NCBI GenBank assembly: GCA_013388855.1
Contig: JACAEM010000003.1
Span: forward strand, 124,001 to 188,000
Origin: Chloroflexota bacterium
Lineage (GTDB): Bacteria; Chloroflexota; Anaerolineae; Anaerolineales; Villigracilaceae
Direction: 5' to 3'
DNA: 64,000 nucleotides
The notes beneath the pieces are model-generated. The model worked only from the letters and a program-made list of their open reading frames with translations. It was not told the origin of the DNA and made no database searches. A program made the position numbers and the translations under genes. Within the stretch, counting starts at the first letter, position 1; each line of letters begins with the position of its first letter. Below are positions 25,741-33,668 of this stretch, piece by piece.

Positions 25741-26595
25741 TCATGTCAATTTTTCCAGCAGTGAATCCAGTTCCTCATCGGAGTAATAATAGATGGTAAC
25801 CGTACCGCCTTTTTTGCCGTGTTTCAAAGCGACCTTGGTTCCAAGGCTGGTTCGCAAACGTTTTTCAATATCGCTCACATTGGCATTGATGGCTGCCCTC
25901 TTTTTTGTGACCGGTTTCTGCCCCGTATATTTTCTTGCCAACACCTCCGTCGAACGGACGCTCAGGTCGAGGTTGATGATCTGGTTCAGCAGAACTTCCT
26001 GCGCCTTTGCAGAGAGGGACAGCATGGCGCGTGCATGGCCTTCTGTGATACGTCCATCGACCAATGCCTGCTTCACCGCCGCGGACGCGTCGAGCAGGCG
26101 CAGGGTGTTGGTTACTGCCACGCGGCTCTTGCCCACACGTTGTGCGATGGTCTCGTGCGACATCTTGAATTCCCTGGCGAGATGCTGGTACGCCTCCGCC
26201 TCTTCGATGGGATTCAAGTCTGCGCGCTGGACGTTTTCGATGAGCGCCAGTTCGAGTAATTGTTGGTCGGTGGCGTGACGAATGACGACCGGGACGGTCT
26301 TCAATCCCGCCTTGCGCGAGGCCTGCAAACGCCTCTCGCCTGCGATGAGGATGTAGATGCCGTTCTTTCCGGGAGAGACGATCAACGGCTGGATGACCCC
26401 ATGCTCGCGGATCGACGCGGCGAGATTCTCCAGTTCCTCGATGTCGAATTTTTCGCGCGGCTGACGGGGGTTGCGCTGGATCAAATCGAGCGGGATATGT
26501 GCGATACCAGTCCCCTCGCCTGAGGGTGTAATCGCCTGTTGACCCGCCGGGATGAGGGCATCAAGTCCTTTGCCGAGACCGGAGCGTTTTACCAT
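25741..26595 (-). CDS. parB: chromosome-partitioning protein ParB
   Basis: 284 residues from an ATG preceded by AAGGAG; a longer reading frame upstream lacks support. It begins MVKRSGLGKGLDALIP, typical of ParB/Spo0J, where it contacts ParA. The CTP-binding/nuclease-like domain (IPLDLIQRNPRQPREKFD, GERRLQAS) and the HTH (SHETIAQRVGKSRVAVTNTL) follow, and a dimerisation domain closes it. It loads at parS and aids origin segregation. Residues 24-31 (PSGEGTGI) resemble the repeat-coded segment in the amidohydrolase. Confidence 0.95.
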   Translation of the reverse strand: MVKRSGLGKGLDALIPAGQQAITPSGEGTGIAHIPLDLIQRNPRQPREKFDIEELENLAASIREHGVIQPLIVSPGKNGIYILIAGERRLQASRKAGLKTVPVVIRHATDQQLLELALIENVQRADLNPIEEAEAYQHLAREFKMSHETIAQRVGKSRVAVTNTLRLLDASAAVKQALVDGRITEGHARAMLSLSAKAQEVLLNQIINLDLSVRSTEVLARKYTGQKPVTKKRAAINANVSDIEKRLRTSLGTKVALKHGKKGGTVTIYYYSDEELDSLLEKLT

Positions 26596-26656
26596 GGATT
26601 CTCCTTGCATTATGAGCAGGGGCGCAATATGCTGCGCCCTTGCGTGCATTCAAATT

Positions 26657-27427
26657 TCATTTTCCGTCGCCTTTCAATAATTCCTTGGCGAGAGCTTCAT
26701 ATGCGTTTGCCCCCACCGATGTGGGCGCATATGCGGAAATGGGAAGTCCATACGAGGGCGCCTCTGCGAGGCGGATGCTGCGCGGTACCACGCTCTTGAA
26801 GACCAGACCGGGGAAGTGGTTGTTCACTTCCCGGACGACATCGTTGGAGAGGTTTGTGCGCGGGTCGAACATGGTCAGGATCACGCCGCGCACCTTCAGC
26901 CCCGGAAAAAGCGAGGATTGGACGCGCTGGATGGTCTGAGTTAGTTGGCCGAGTCCTTCGAGGGCGAGATATTCACATTGCACGGGAACAAGCACCCCGT
27001 CGCGCGCGGCGATGAGTCCGTTGACGGTGAGAAGCCCCAGCGAAGGCGGACAGTCGATCAGGATGTAGTCGTATTTTTCATCAAGCGTCTCCAGTGCGTT
27101 CCGAAGCCGGAACTCGCGGCTGGGCTCCTCCACCAGTTCGACCTCCGCACCCGCCAACGCCGGTGACGATGGCAGGATTGCCAGTTGCAGCCGTTCATTG
27201 AAAAGGATGTGCGCGGCCGGCGCTTCGCCGTTTAACAAGGCATCGTAGGTGCTGCCCTGCACGGCGCGTTTATCCACGCCGAGAGAGGATGTGGCGTTTG
27301 CCTGCGGGTCGAGATCGACGACGAGGACCTTCTGTCCCATCTTTGCGAGGAAAGCGGCGATGTTGATGGCGGTGGTGGTCTTGCCGACTCCGCCTTTCTG
27401 GTTGACGAGGGTGTAGATGCGAGTCAT
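26657..27427 (-). CDS. parA: chromosome-partitioning ATPase ParA (Soj)
   Basis: 256 residues from the ATG at 27427, which starts MTRIYTLVNQKGGVGKTTT; a further 27 upstream codons are open but are repeat-like and lack family sequence. Deviant Walker A KGGVGKTTT is at 11-19, the Walker A' DLDPQANAT follows, and DYILIDCPPSLG is the Walker B. It cycles on the nucleoid to move ParB-bound origins. It is 61 bases upstream of parB. Confidence 0.95.
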   Translation of the reverse strand: MTRIYTLVNQKGGVGKTTTAINIAAFLAKMGQKVLVVDLDPQANATSSLGVDKRAVQGSTYDALLNGEAPAAHILFNERLQLAILPSSPALAGAEVELVEEPSREFRLRNALETLDEKYDYILIDCPPSLGLLTVNGLIAARDGVLVPVQCEYLALEGLGQLTQTIQRVQSSLFPGLKVRGVILTMFDPRTNLSNDVVREVNNHFPGLVFKSVVPRSIRLAEAPSYGLPISAYAPTSVGANAYEALAKELLKGDGK

Positions 27428-27430
27428 TTT

Positions 27431-27466
27431 GATTTTCGGTTGATGAGTTACGATTTTGGTTGATGA
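27431..27466. repeat. direct repeat in the parA leader
   Basis: GATTTTCGGTTGATGA (27431-27446) and GATTTTGGTTGATGA (27452-27466) are near-identical and 21 bases apart. They occupy the space just before the parA ATG. Confidence 0.7.
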
Positions 27467-27517
27467 TCGGGCAGCCCCGAGTGGTTTTGGATGGTGTATC
27501 GGGACCAAGAGTTCTAT

Positions 27518-28369
27518 TTATTGCAACACTTCCATCATGGACGCTTCGATTTCCTGCGGCGTTGGGATTCCTTCCAATCCGATACGCGTCACGGAATGGG
27601 ACGCAATCAAGGTGGCGAAACGCGCCGCTTCCCACGGGTCACACGTGCTGAACAGGCGGGTAAAAAACGCCGCGGCGAAGATATCGCCTGCGCCGGTGGC
27701 ATCGACCTCCTGCACTTTCGGCGCGCGGAAGCGGCGGCGGTCGCCGTGCCAGTAAAGGATACAGCCTGCGTCTGCCTCGGTCACGGCGAGGACGCGGGTA
27801 TGCCCTGCCATATGTTCGATGATCTCATCGTCGCCGCCCACGTCTTCACGGCTGAGAACGACTGCTCCCGCCTGTTTCAACGCGGGTTCGTAATCCTTCC
27901 ATCGCTTGGGAGAGACGCGCCCTTCCGAATCCCATTGACGCATCCAGCCCTGTGGGGTGAGCCCGATCAATGCCGGGGAGAAGCCTGCGGGCAACACCGA
28001 ATCCACTTCGCCGGCAATGGGACCCAAATGAATGATTGAAGCCCTCCTCCAAACATCCGGGACTTTATTGAGGTTGAGACGTATGGCCTGGGCACGGAGG
28101 TATTGAATACGTCCGTGTTCAGTGTAGATATTTTCGTAGGTTGTGCTTCTTGGAGATTCAATGGAAATATGGGGAATGTCGTTCAATAGTTCCAGCGATG
28201 TTTCAGGACCCGCGGCTGTGACGATCCCCACCCGATAGCCCAGCGCCCGCGCAGTCAACGCAGAGTAGGTGACCGTCCCGCCCAAGCGCGGACCTTCGGG
28301 AGTCAGGTCATGCGCCACATGTCCCACCACGAGATAATCCACCGGTTCGAGCAAAGCCAGATCGGGCAT
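27518..28369 (-). CDS. PfkB-family carbohydrate/nucleoside kinase
   Basis: 283 residues. It has the ribokinase fold: N-terminal GG in LGGTVTYSALTARALGYRVGIV, and the C-terminal signature DATGAGDIFAAAF with catalytic Asp229. Substrates of this family range over ribose, adenosine and pseudouridine; this one is not assigned. It is placed between jag and parA, which is not usual for the origin cluster. The -10 box lies 6 bases before the ATG. Confidence 0.85.
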   Translation of the reverse strand: MPDLALLEPVDYLVVGHVAHDLTPEGPRLGGTVTYSALTARALGYRVGIVTAAGPETSLELLNDIPHISIESPRSTTYENIYTEHGRIQYLRAQAIRLNLNKVPDVWRRASIIHLGPIAGEVDSVLPAGFSPALIGLTPQGWMRQWDSEGRVSPKRWKDYEPALKQAGAVVLSREDVGGDDEIIEHMAGHTRVLAVTEADAGCILYWHGDRRRFRAPKVQEVDATGAGDIFAAAFFTRLFSTCDPWEAARFATLIASHSVTRIGLEGIPTPQEIEASMMEVLQ

Positions 28370-28375
28370 GGACGA

Positions 28376-28381
28376 ATTATA
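28376..28381 (-). promoter_or_regulatory. -10 box, probable leaderless start of the PfkB kinase gene
   Basis: TATAAT on the minus strand ends 6 bases before the ATG at 28369. It is separated from jag by the terminator at 28411-28450. Confidence 0.55.
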
Positions 28382-28410
28382 CCGTGAGACAATCCCCGTT
28401 CCCTTTAAAA

Positions 28411-28450
28411 CATCTTTCCTCTTTCGTAGTGCAGTGAAAGAGGAAAGATG
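28411..28450 (-). terminator. strong intrinsic terminator after jag
   Basis: A perfect 15-bp stem (28411-28425 with 28436-28450, CATCTTTCCTCTTTC and its complement), 10-base loop, then TTTTAAAGG on the minus strand. The arms are themselves built from 7-base units (AAAGAGG/AAAGATG/AAAGAAA). Confidence 0.85.
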
Positions 28451-28473
28451 AAAGAAAATGTTGAGAAAATCAA

Positions 28474-29244
28474 TCAGTCTTCTTTCGGAAGGATCATCAC
28501 TTTTCGATATGGTTCTTCGCCGGTGCTTTCGGTCTTCACCGCCGGGTGGTCGCGCAGGGCAATGTGAATGATACGGCGTTCGCCGGAGGGCATGGGCTCC
28601 AGCGTCTGGCGGCGCCCACTCTTGGCGACCTGGTCTGCCATGCGCTTCGCCATCTGAATCAGTTGTTTCTCGCGGCGGTCGCGATAGCCTTCCACATCCA
28701 CGGTCAACTGCACGAATTGCTCCGTCTCCTTGCCGACGATCAACGAGGCGATATACTGGAACGCGGTCAACGTTTCGGAGCGTCGCCCAATCAGCACGCT
28801 CAGGTCGTTGCCGCGGATGTCCACGTGAATCGAGCGGCGTCCGTCACGCTCTGCTTCTGTGTAATGCGCGGAGACCTGCGCTTCCAGGTTCAGCAGGTGA
28901 AGCATTTTGGAGACGACCGCCTCCGTGTGATCGAGCAACGCGTCATGCTCAGGCTGGGATTCAGCTTCTTTAATGGGAGCAACCTCCGTTTTGGATTCGA
29001 CACGCTTCGCTTCCGGCTTGGGAGCCGGGGCTGATTCCGTTTTCACGTCCACCGCGCCTGCAGGAGGATTCACCGTTAAACGGACGCGCACCTGAGGCTT
29101 TCCCAGACCGAACAAACCTCGGTTGCCCGTATCGAGCACTTCGACGCTGACCGCGTCCGCGGTCAGCCCGAGTTGGGCAAGCCCCTGTGTGATGGCTTCC
29201 TCGACGGTGGGAGCGATGACTTCCAGCGTGGTTTTTTCGTTCAT
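28474..29244 (-). CDS. jag: RNA-binding protein Jag/KhpB (KH + R3H)
   Basis: 256 residues. Jag_N domain at about 5-55 (TVEEAITQGLAQLGL, GNRGLFGLGKPQVRVR). A charged, lysine/glutamate-rich linker follows (about 60-105). The KH domain has GRRSETLTAFQYI, in which the normal GxxG reads GRRS (Ser156). The R3H domain near the C-terminus has LEPMPSGERRIIHIAL. It is a sRNA/RNA binding protein tied to cell-envelope and elongation control. It is 16 bases after yidC and followed by a terminator. Confidence 0.92.
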   Translation of the reverse strand: MNEKTTLEVIAPTVEEAITQGLAQLGLTADAVSVEVLDTGNRGLFGLGKPQVRVRLTVNPPAGAVDVKTESAPAPKPEAKRVESKTEVAPIKEAESQPEHDALLDHTEAVVSKMLHLLNLEAQVSAHYTEAERDGRRSIHVDIRGNDLSVLIGRRSETLTAFQYIASLIVGKETEQFVQLTVDVEGYRDRREKQLIQMAKRMADQVAKSGRRQTLEPMPSGERRIIHIALRDHPAVKTESTGEEPYRKVMILPKED

Positions 29245-29259
29245 GCCCGCCTCCTTGAA

Positions 29260-30153
29260 TTATTTTTTCTGTGCCTGTTGTTTTTGCCTACCAGGCAGCA
29301 GGTTGCGCCAGTTGGCTTTACCCTGTGCGGCGTACTGGATGATGCCCAGCAGGTTGCTGGTGATGAAGTAGACCGACAGCCCCGACGGGAAGGTGAGCGC
29401 GAACCACCCCAGCATGAGCGGCATGGTGATCGCCATGGACTGCCCCATGGCGGCGCTTTGGTCGTTGGGGTTGGTGGATGGCGGCAGGGTCAGTTTGGAT
29501 TGCACATAGGTCGTCAATGCGACGATGATCGCCAGTGTGGGGAGGGCAAACCCAAGCACATTCACCGATTCAGGCTGCCCGAGATTCATCCACAGGAACT
29601 TGCTGTTGAGCGGGATTAATTCGGATACATCGAGAAACGGGAAGATGATGCTGCGCGAGAGTTTCAACAAGTCCAGCGGTGTGGATGCCAGCGCGCGCGT
29701 GATACTCTGATAGAGCGCGATGATGATCGGGAACTGGATGAGGGTGGGCAGACATGAGCCGAAGGGGTTGATGCCTTTTTCACGCTGGATTCGCAGTTGT
29801 TCCTGCGCCAATTTTTCGCGGTCTTTGGCATATTTCTTTTGGATTGCCTGCCATTCCTTGTCGTTTTGCAATTCCTGCATGGCGGCGGCGCCCTTCATCT
29901 GTTGGGCATTGAGCGGCCAGGTGACGAGGCGGATCAAAATAGTGAACAGGATGATCGCCACACCGAACATGTGCGGCCCATTCCCCAGCAGATCGTAGAT
30001 CCATAACAGGACATTGGTGAAGATGGAAATGAAATCGTTCCACCGCATAATGACCAACACCAGCAAAACGGTGATTCCCAATGTTTTCAGGAATCCCGAG
30101 CCCATACCAGCGGGAAGGGCGGGTGATTGTGGGTTATTGGTTGGGTTATTCAT
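29260..30153 (-). CDS. yidC: membrane protein insertase YidC (Oxa1 family)
   Basis: 297 residues with about five transmembrane segments and the family positive charge Arg75 in ILFTILIRLVTWPL. The cytosolic charged hairpin (LQNDKEWQAIQKKYAKDREK) and FGSCLPTLIQFPIIIALYQSI follow. It inserts membrane proteins with or without SecYEG. The N-terminus MNNPTNNPQS is coded by a short direct repeat (TGGGTTATT twice). It is 10 bases after the PQQ lipoprotein gene. Confidence 0.95.
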   Translation of the reverse strand: MNNPTNNPQSPALPAGMGSGFLKTLGITVLLVLVIMRWNDFISIFTNVLLWIYDLLGNGPHMFGVAIILFTILIRLVTWPLNAQQMKGAAAMQELQNDKEWQAIQKKYAKDREKLAQEQLRIQREKGINPFGSCLPTLIQFPIIIALYQSITRALASTPLDLLKLSRSIIFPFLDVSELIPLNSKFLWMNLGQPESVNVLGFALPTLAIIVALTTYVQSKLTLPPSTNPNDQSAAMGQSMAITMPLMLGWFALTFPSGLSVYFITSNLLGIIQYAAQGKANWRNLLPGRQKQQAQKK

Positions 30154-30162
30154 GATGACTCT

Positions 30163-31308
30163 TTACTCTCCCGGCGTGAAAGGCGACCAGGAGACCTGAC
30201 GCCCATCGAGACCGAATGCATACAGATACCCCTCGGCGCCCAGGGGGGCGACCAGAATGACATCCCCGGCAACGACAGGCGTTGTGTAGATTTTACCGTC
30301 CACCTCTTCGTTCCATATGATTTCGCCTTCGCGGCTGACAGCGAACAAAGTCCCCGGGTCTTCCTCCGTCTTGCCGGTTTCCGTCGCAAACAGGATGAAA
30401 TCCTGAAGGACCAGCGGACTAGCGGTCACTGCGCCATCGGGCCTGATGGATGCCCAGTTGTGTGTGCCTTCTTTGAAATTGAAGGAATAAAGCTCCCCCG
30501 TCAGGTCGGCAAAATAGAGGGTATCGTCCTCGATGGCGGGAGTGCCCCACAACCAGCCTTCGGTAGCCAGCAGGGTGTCATGATTGCCTGTGACAGGATC
30601 GAACCGTTCGAGCTTGGAATCGAGAGAACCGACATAGAGCATCCCATCCGTGCCGACGACGGCAGAGCCAGGAATGGCAGAGGTGAGGTCCTCATGCCAG
30701 AGGATATCGTAGGTTTCGACATCGAGTGCAACCACGCTGTGGTCGAGTGACGTGACATATACGCGTTCACCGTCTGTTGTCGGTTGCGCCCACAACCTTC
30801 CGCCCAACTCGATGACCTGGATTGCCTCCTTGGCGGATCGGTTGTCGCTCAGGTCGAGGATGTACAGATTCCCGTCGCTGTTTGGAGCGAACAATTTATC
30901 CCCAACGACCAGCGGCGCAGCGACCCAATGATCCTTCGCGCCGGTGAACGTCCAGGCTTCAACGGGCGATTGGGTCTCAGAGTCGATGTCGGTCGGGTCG
31001 ATGGCAATCAGGCTGTGGTCGGTGCCGGCGCTGCCAACGATCACAAGTCCATCTGGTGTGATGACGGGTGTGGCGTAGAAAAATTGTTTCGAATTGGCTT
31101 TTGCCGGGTAATGCCACAATTCCCTGCCGTTGTTCAAATTCACGGCGTAGACAAAGGAGCCGTCGGCGAGATATGCAGTATTACCGCTTGCGGCAAGACC
31201 AGCCCAGGTGGTGCCGCGCATCGGTCCGCCTGCGCATCCGCTGAGGATGACAGCGGTCAGCAGGACCAGGGTCACAAAGATCAGTTTCTTTCTCATTGAA
31301 AATTTCAT
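30163..31308 (-). CDS. PQQ-type beta-propeller lipoprotein
   Basis: 381 residues with a lipoprotein signal; lipobox ILSGC. Repeats of the WD/PQQ (quinoprotein) type are evident: AYLADGSFVYAVNLNNGRELW, NLYILDLSDN, MLYVGSLDSKLERFDPVTG, and GTLFAVSREGEIIW. A six- to eight-bladed propeller is likely. BamB-like proteins of this fold help assemble outer-membrane proteins in diderms, but this does not fix the role in a monoderm relative. It sits between yidD and yidC, an unusual place. Confidence 0.85.
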   Translation of the reverse strand: MKFSMRKKLIFVTLVLLTAVILSGCAGGPMRGTTWAGLAASGNTAYLADGSFVYAVNLNNGRELWHYPAKANSKQFFYATPVITPDGLVIVGSAGTDHSLIAIDPTDIDSETQSPVEAWTFTGAKDHWVAAPLVVGDKLFAPNSDGNLYILDLSDNRSAKEAIQVIELGGRLWAQPTTDGERVYVTSLDHSVVALDVETYDILWHEDLTSAIPGSAVVGTDGMLYVGSLDSKLERFDPVTGNHDTLLATEGWLWGTPAIEDDTLYFADLTGELYSFNFKEGTHNWASIRPDGAVTASPLVLQDFILFATETGKTEEDPGTLFAVSREGEIIWNEEVDGKIYTTPVVAGDVILVAPLGAEGYLYAFGLDGRQVSWSPFTPGE

Positions 31309-31312
31309 ACTC

Positions 31313-31600
31313 CTATGGAACGGGGTCGTAGCCCCCGGGGTTGAACGGGTTACATCTCAGCACGCGCCAGACCGCCATCAGCGATCCCTTGAGCGCGCCA
31401 TGCTTGTACACCGCCTGATACCCGTAATGCGAACAGGACGGGTAGAAGCGGCAGGTGTTTGGCGGCAGTCCCTTCGAGAGGGTCATCTGATACAGGCGGA
31501 TGAGCGCCAGCACTGCAATACGCGGCCAGTTGCCGGGCGAACGCGGCATATCGCGCAAACGCGGCTCATTGGAATAGTCATGTAGATGGAATTCACTCAT
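31313..31600 (-). CDS. yidD: membrane protein insertion efficiency factor YidD
   Basis: 95 residues. The family core is seen: [24 protein letters not shown] followed by [15 protein letters not shown] and [18 protein letters not shown]. The conserved cysteines and the FNPGGYD end are intact. It acts near YidC at the membrane. It overlaps rnpA by 8 bases, as is usual in the rpmH-rnpA-yidD-yidC cluster. Confidence 0.95.
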   Translation of the reverse strand: MSEFHLHDYSNEPRLRDMPRSPGNWPRIAVLALIRLYQMTLSKGLPPNTCRFYPSCSHYGYQAVYKHGALKGSLMAVWRVLRCNPFNPGGYDPVP

Positions 31601-31940
31601 GGATGGGGGTCAGGATTTGTGCACGCTGTAAGAGGGTAAGCAGAGCCTGGCGGGCATCCTCCAGGGTGGCAGAGGCCAGCCCGGGGCGGGCGATCAGGAT
31701 CAAGTCCAAGTTTGAGACGATGCTTGGGATCAGGGTCCGCATGGCTTCGCGTAAGAGCCGTTTGGCTCGATTCCGATAAACTGCGGTTCCAACGGTTCTT
31801 CCCGCCGCGATTCCGATCTTCAAACGCGGCTGGTCGTTCTTCTGCACTATCAACACAACAAGCGGGTGGGCATAGGACTTGCCAGAACGCCGCACCCGCT
31901 TGAAGTCTTCGGATCGGGTCAGCCGGAACTTTCTCTGCAC
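31593..31940 (-). CDS. rnpA: ribonuclease P protein component
   Basis: 115 residues. It begins [22 protein letters not shown] and has the RNR helix motif ([16 protein letters not shown]), the RNA-binding signature. With the RNase P RNA (not in this window) it trims the 5' ends of tRNA precursors. It starts 34 bases after the rpmH stop, forming one transcript. Confidence 0.95.
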   Translation of the reverse strand: MQRKFRLTRSEDFKRVRRSGKSYAHPLVVLIVQKNDQPRLKIGIAAGRTVGTAVYRNRAKRLLREAMRTLIPSIVSNLDLILIARPGLASATLEDARQALLTLLQRAQILTPIHE

Positions 31941-31974
31941 CCGTTACCTCGAACACACTACACTGAACTGCCGC

Positions 31975-32145
31975 CTACCAGCGGATTCTCTTCACGTGCT
32001 TGTTGGCAGTCACCGTCAATTGATGGCGCCCGCGCAGGCGGCGGCGCTTAAGGACGGCGCGCCCGTCGGCGGATGCCATGCGCTGGCGGAAGCCATGCAC
32101 ACGCACACGACGGCGAATCTTCGGTTGATACGTACGTTTTACCAT
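31975..32145 (-). CDS. rpmH: 50S ribosomal protein L34
   Basis: 56 residues: [20 protein letters not shown] at the N-terminus, then LKRRRLRGR in the middle and a basic end. This is slightly longer than the 44-47 residues common in bacteria, with an extended C-terminus ([15 protein letters not shown]) as in some Chloroflexota. The ATG has AGGA 8-11 bases upstream. It opens the origin-type cluster and has a consensus promoter. Confidence 0.95.
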   Translation of the reverse strand: MVKRTYQPKIRRRVRVHGFRQRMASADGRAVLKRRRLRGRHQLTVTANKHVKRIRW

Positions 32146-32209
32146 TTTTCGTTCCTCGCTTTGAAAATAATAGCTACTTCCGGTTCTTGCCCTTCAATAC
32201 AGGCACGAC

Positions 32210-32239
32210 ATTATACCGTAAGGGTTCGGATTCGGTCAA
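32210..32239 (-). promoter_or_regulatory. sigma70-type promoter of rpmH
   Basis: -35 TTGACC (32234-32239) and -10 TATAAT (32210-32215) are separated by 18 bases. The predicted start of transcription is about 58 bases before the rpmH ATG. This is the best-matching promoter in the window, as expected for a ribosomal gene. Confidence 0.85.
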
Positions 32240-32303
32240 TTTGGATTCGGCTTTGGAAATCGGACGTGACCGCTTCGCTCCACGCCGGGACCTGATCCCG
32301 CTC

Positions 32304-33002
32304 CTATTCCTTTTTCTTCCCGTTTCGGGTGGGATAGACCGGGTGGGCGAGCAGGTCGGCAAGTCGTTGGGCGCCCTCGGTACTGGCGACCGCGATGATC
32401 TCATCGTTTTCCTGCAGTTTGCTGTCGCCGCGCGGCAGGGTCATGACCCCGTTTCGGATGATGGCGGCGATGACGCAATGCTCCGCCAGCCCCATATCCT
32501 TGAGTTCAACGCCAATGGCCTTTGCTCCTGCCGGAACCTTTTCCTCCACCACCGAGTAGCGCCCGCGGCGGATCTTGAACAAGGTCATCATGTCACCCAG
32601 AGACATTTCTTCTTCGATGAGATGAGCCAGTACATCCGCAGAATTGAGCGCCACATCCACTTTGAACTTTTCGTTAAAGAGCCAGGCGTTGTTTGGGTTG
32701 TTCACGCGCGCGATTGTGCGCGGCACTTCGAATACGGTTTTGGCGAGGAAACAGAGTGCTAGGTTGGTCGAGTCATCGCTCGTGACCGCCGCCAACACAT
32801 GAACCTCGCGGATGCCCGCCACTTCCAAAATGCTCGGATCAACCGGGTTGCCCTCGTAGATTACCTCGGTCGGCAATTCCTGGTGCAGGTGACTGAGCAG
32901 TTCGCGGCGGTTTTCGACAAGACGAACCTTGTAATTCTGGTTGATCAATAGATTGGCAAGGCGCGCCCCGGTGCGTCCGCCGCCGGCAATTAGTACGTTC
33001 AT
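32304..33002 (-). CDS. TrkA-type RCK protein (second)
   Basis: 232 residues. An NAD-binding Rossmann half (MNVLIAGGGRTGARL) is followed by a TrkA_C (RCK_C) half (about 145-230). These soluble subunits gate or regulate K+ channels and transporters. The stop precedes rpmH promoter by about 60 bases. It starts directly at the stop of the upstream paralogue (TAA followed by ATG with no gap), so the pair is coupled. The ion channel partner is not next to it; two KimA genes are. Confidence 0.9.
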   Translation of the reverse strand: MNVLIAGGGRTGARLANLLINQNYKVRLVENRRELLSHLHQELPTEVIYEGNPVDPSILEVAGIREVHVLAAVTSDDSTNLALCFLAKTVFEVPRTIARVNNPNNAWLFNEKFKVDVALNSADVLAHLIEEEMSLGDMMTLFKIRRGRYSVVEEKVPAGAKAIGVELKDMGLAEHCVIAAIIRNGVMTLPRGDSKLQENDEIIAVASTEGAQRLADLLAHPVYPTRNGKKKE

Positions 33003-33668
33003 TTACGCCTCCGCCTGTTTGGAAAGACGCGCAGTCAGCGCGCTGATACCTTCGAACGTGGAACTGATGTTGAGCAGGTCGCCGGTTTGCAGTTTCGTGT
33101 CCATCTGCGGCAGGAATGCCCTGCCAGCCCGCGAAAGAGCGACCGGGATGCAGTGTTGTTTGAGCGGGCCGAGCAGATTATCCAGTGTATGACCGTTCCA
33201 GCGTTCGGGGATGAGAATCTCGTAAATTTCCACCTCACCATTGCCAGCCGAGTAGACCATTTTTTGTGAGGGGTTCATCAACAGTTCTTCCACGCGCTGG
33301 GCGCCCCAGTATGTGGAACCGACGGTTTGCAAGCCAAAAGCCTCGATGACCGACCGCAGGTTGGGGTCATAATTGCGCGCCACCACATTCGGCACATTGT
33401 AGAACGTAATGGCAGTGTGAGCCACGACCGCGTTCAAGGTGTCCGAATTGGTGACTGCGGCCAATCCGTCCGCTTCACGGATTCCGGCGCGTTCGAGTAC
33501 ACTTTCAGCCAATCCTTCGCCTTCCAAAGTACGCCCGCGGAAATCAGGGTGTAGACGATTAAAAGCTTCCTTGCGGCTGTCCACGACCACCACCTGATGC
33601 CCGCCCCTGAACAGATGATATGCCAGTTCCGCTCCGACGCGGCCGCATCCAACGACAATGAAATTCAT
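33003..33668 (-). CDS. TrkA-type RCK protein (first)
   Basis: 221 residues. N-terminal Rossmann motif GCGRVGAELAYHLFRGGHQV, then a TrkA_C half with ERWNGHTLDNLLG. It begins 4 bases inside the end of the KimA gene (ATGA). Its neighbour downstream is a paralogue, so the two may form heteromers, as in KtrA or Trk systems; that is inference. Cyclic-di-AMP often binds the C-terminal half in this family, but no direct evidence is seen here. Confidence 0.9.
   Translation of the reverse strand: MNFIVVGCGRVGAELAYHLFRGGHQVVVVDSRKEAFNRLHPDFRGRTLEGEGLAESVLERAGIREADGLAAVTNSDTLNAVVAHTAITFYNVPNVVARNYDPNLRSVIEAFGLQTVGSTYWGAQRVEELLMNPSQKMVYSAGNGEVEIYEILIPERWNGHTLDNLLGPLKQHCIPVALSRAGRAFLPQMDTKLQTGDLLNISSTFEGISALTARLSKQAEA

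Noticed and set aside
25741-28473. parS site near parAB
   Set aside because: No TGTTTCACGTGAAACA-like palindrome found by eye in this part. A computed scan could change this.
32146-32303. oriC / DnaA-box cluster upstream of rpmH
   Set aside because: No TTATCCACA-like cluster or AT-rich unwinding element is seen; the region holds a plain promoter.
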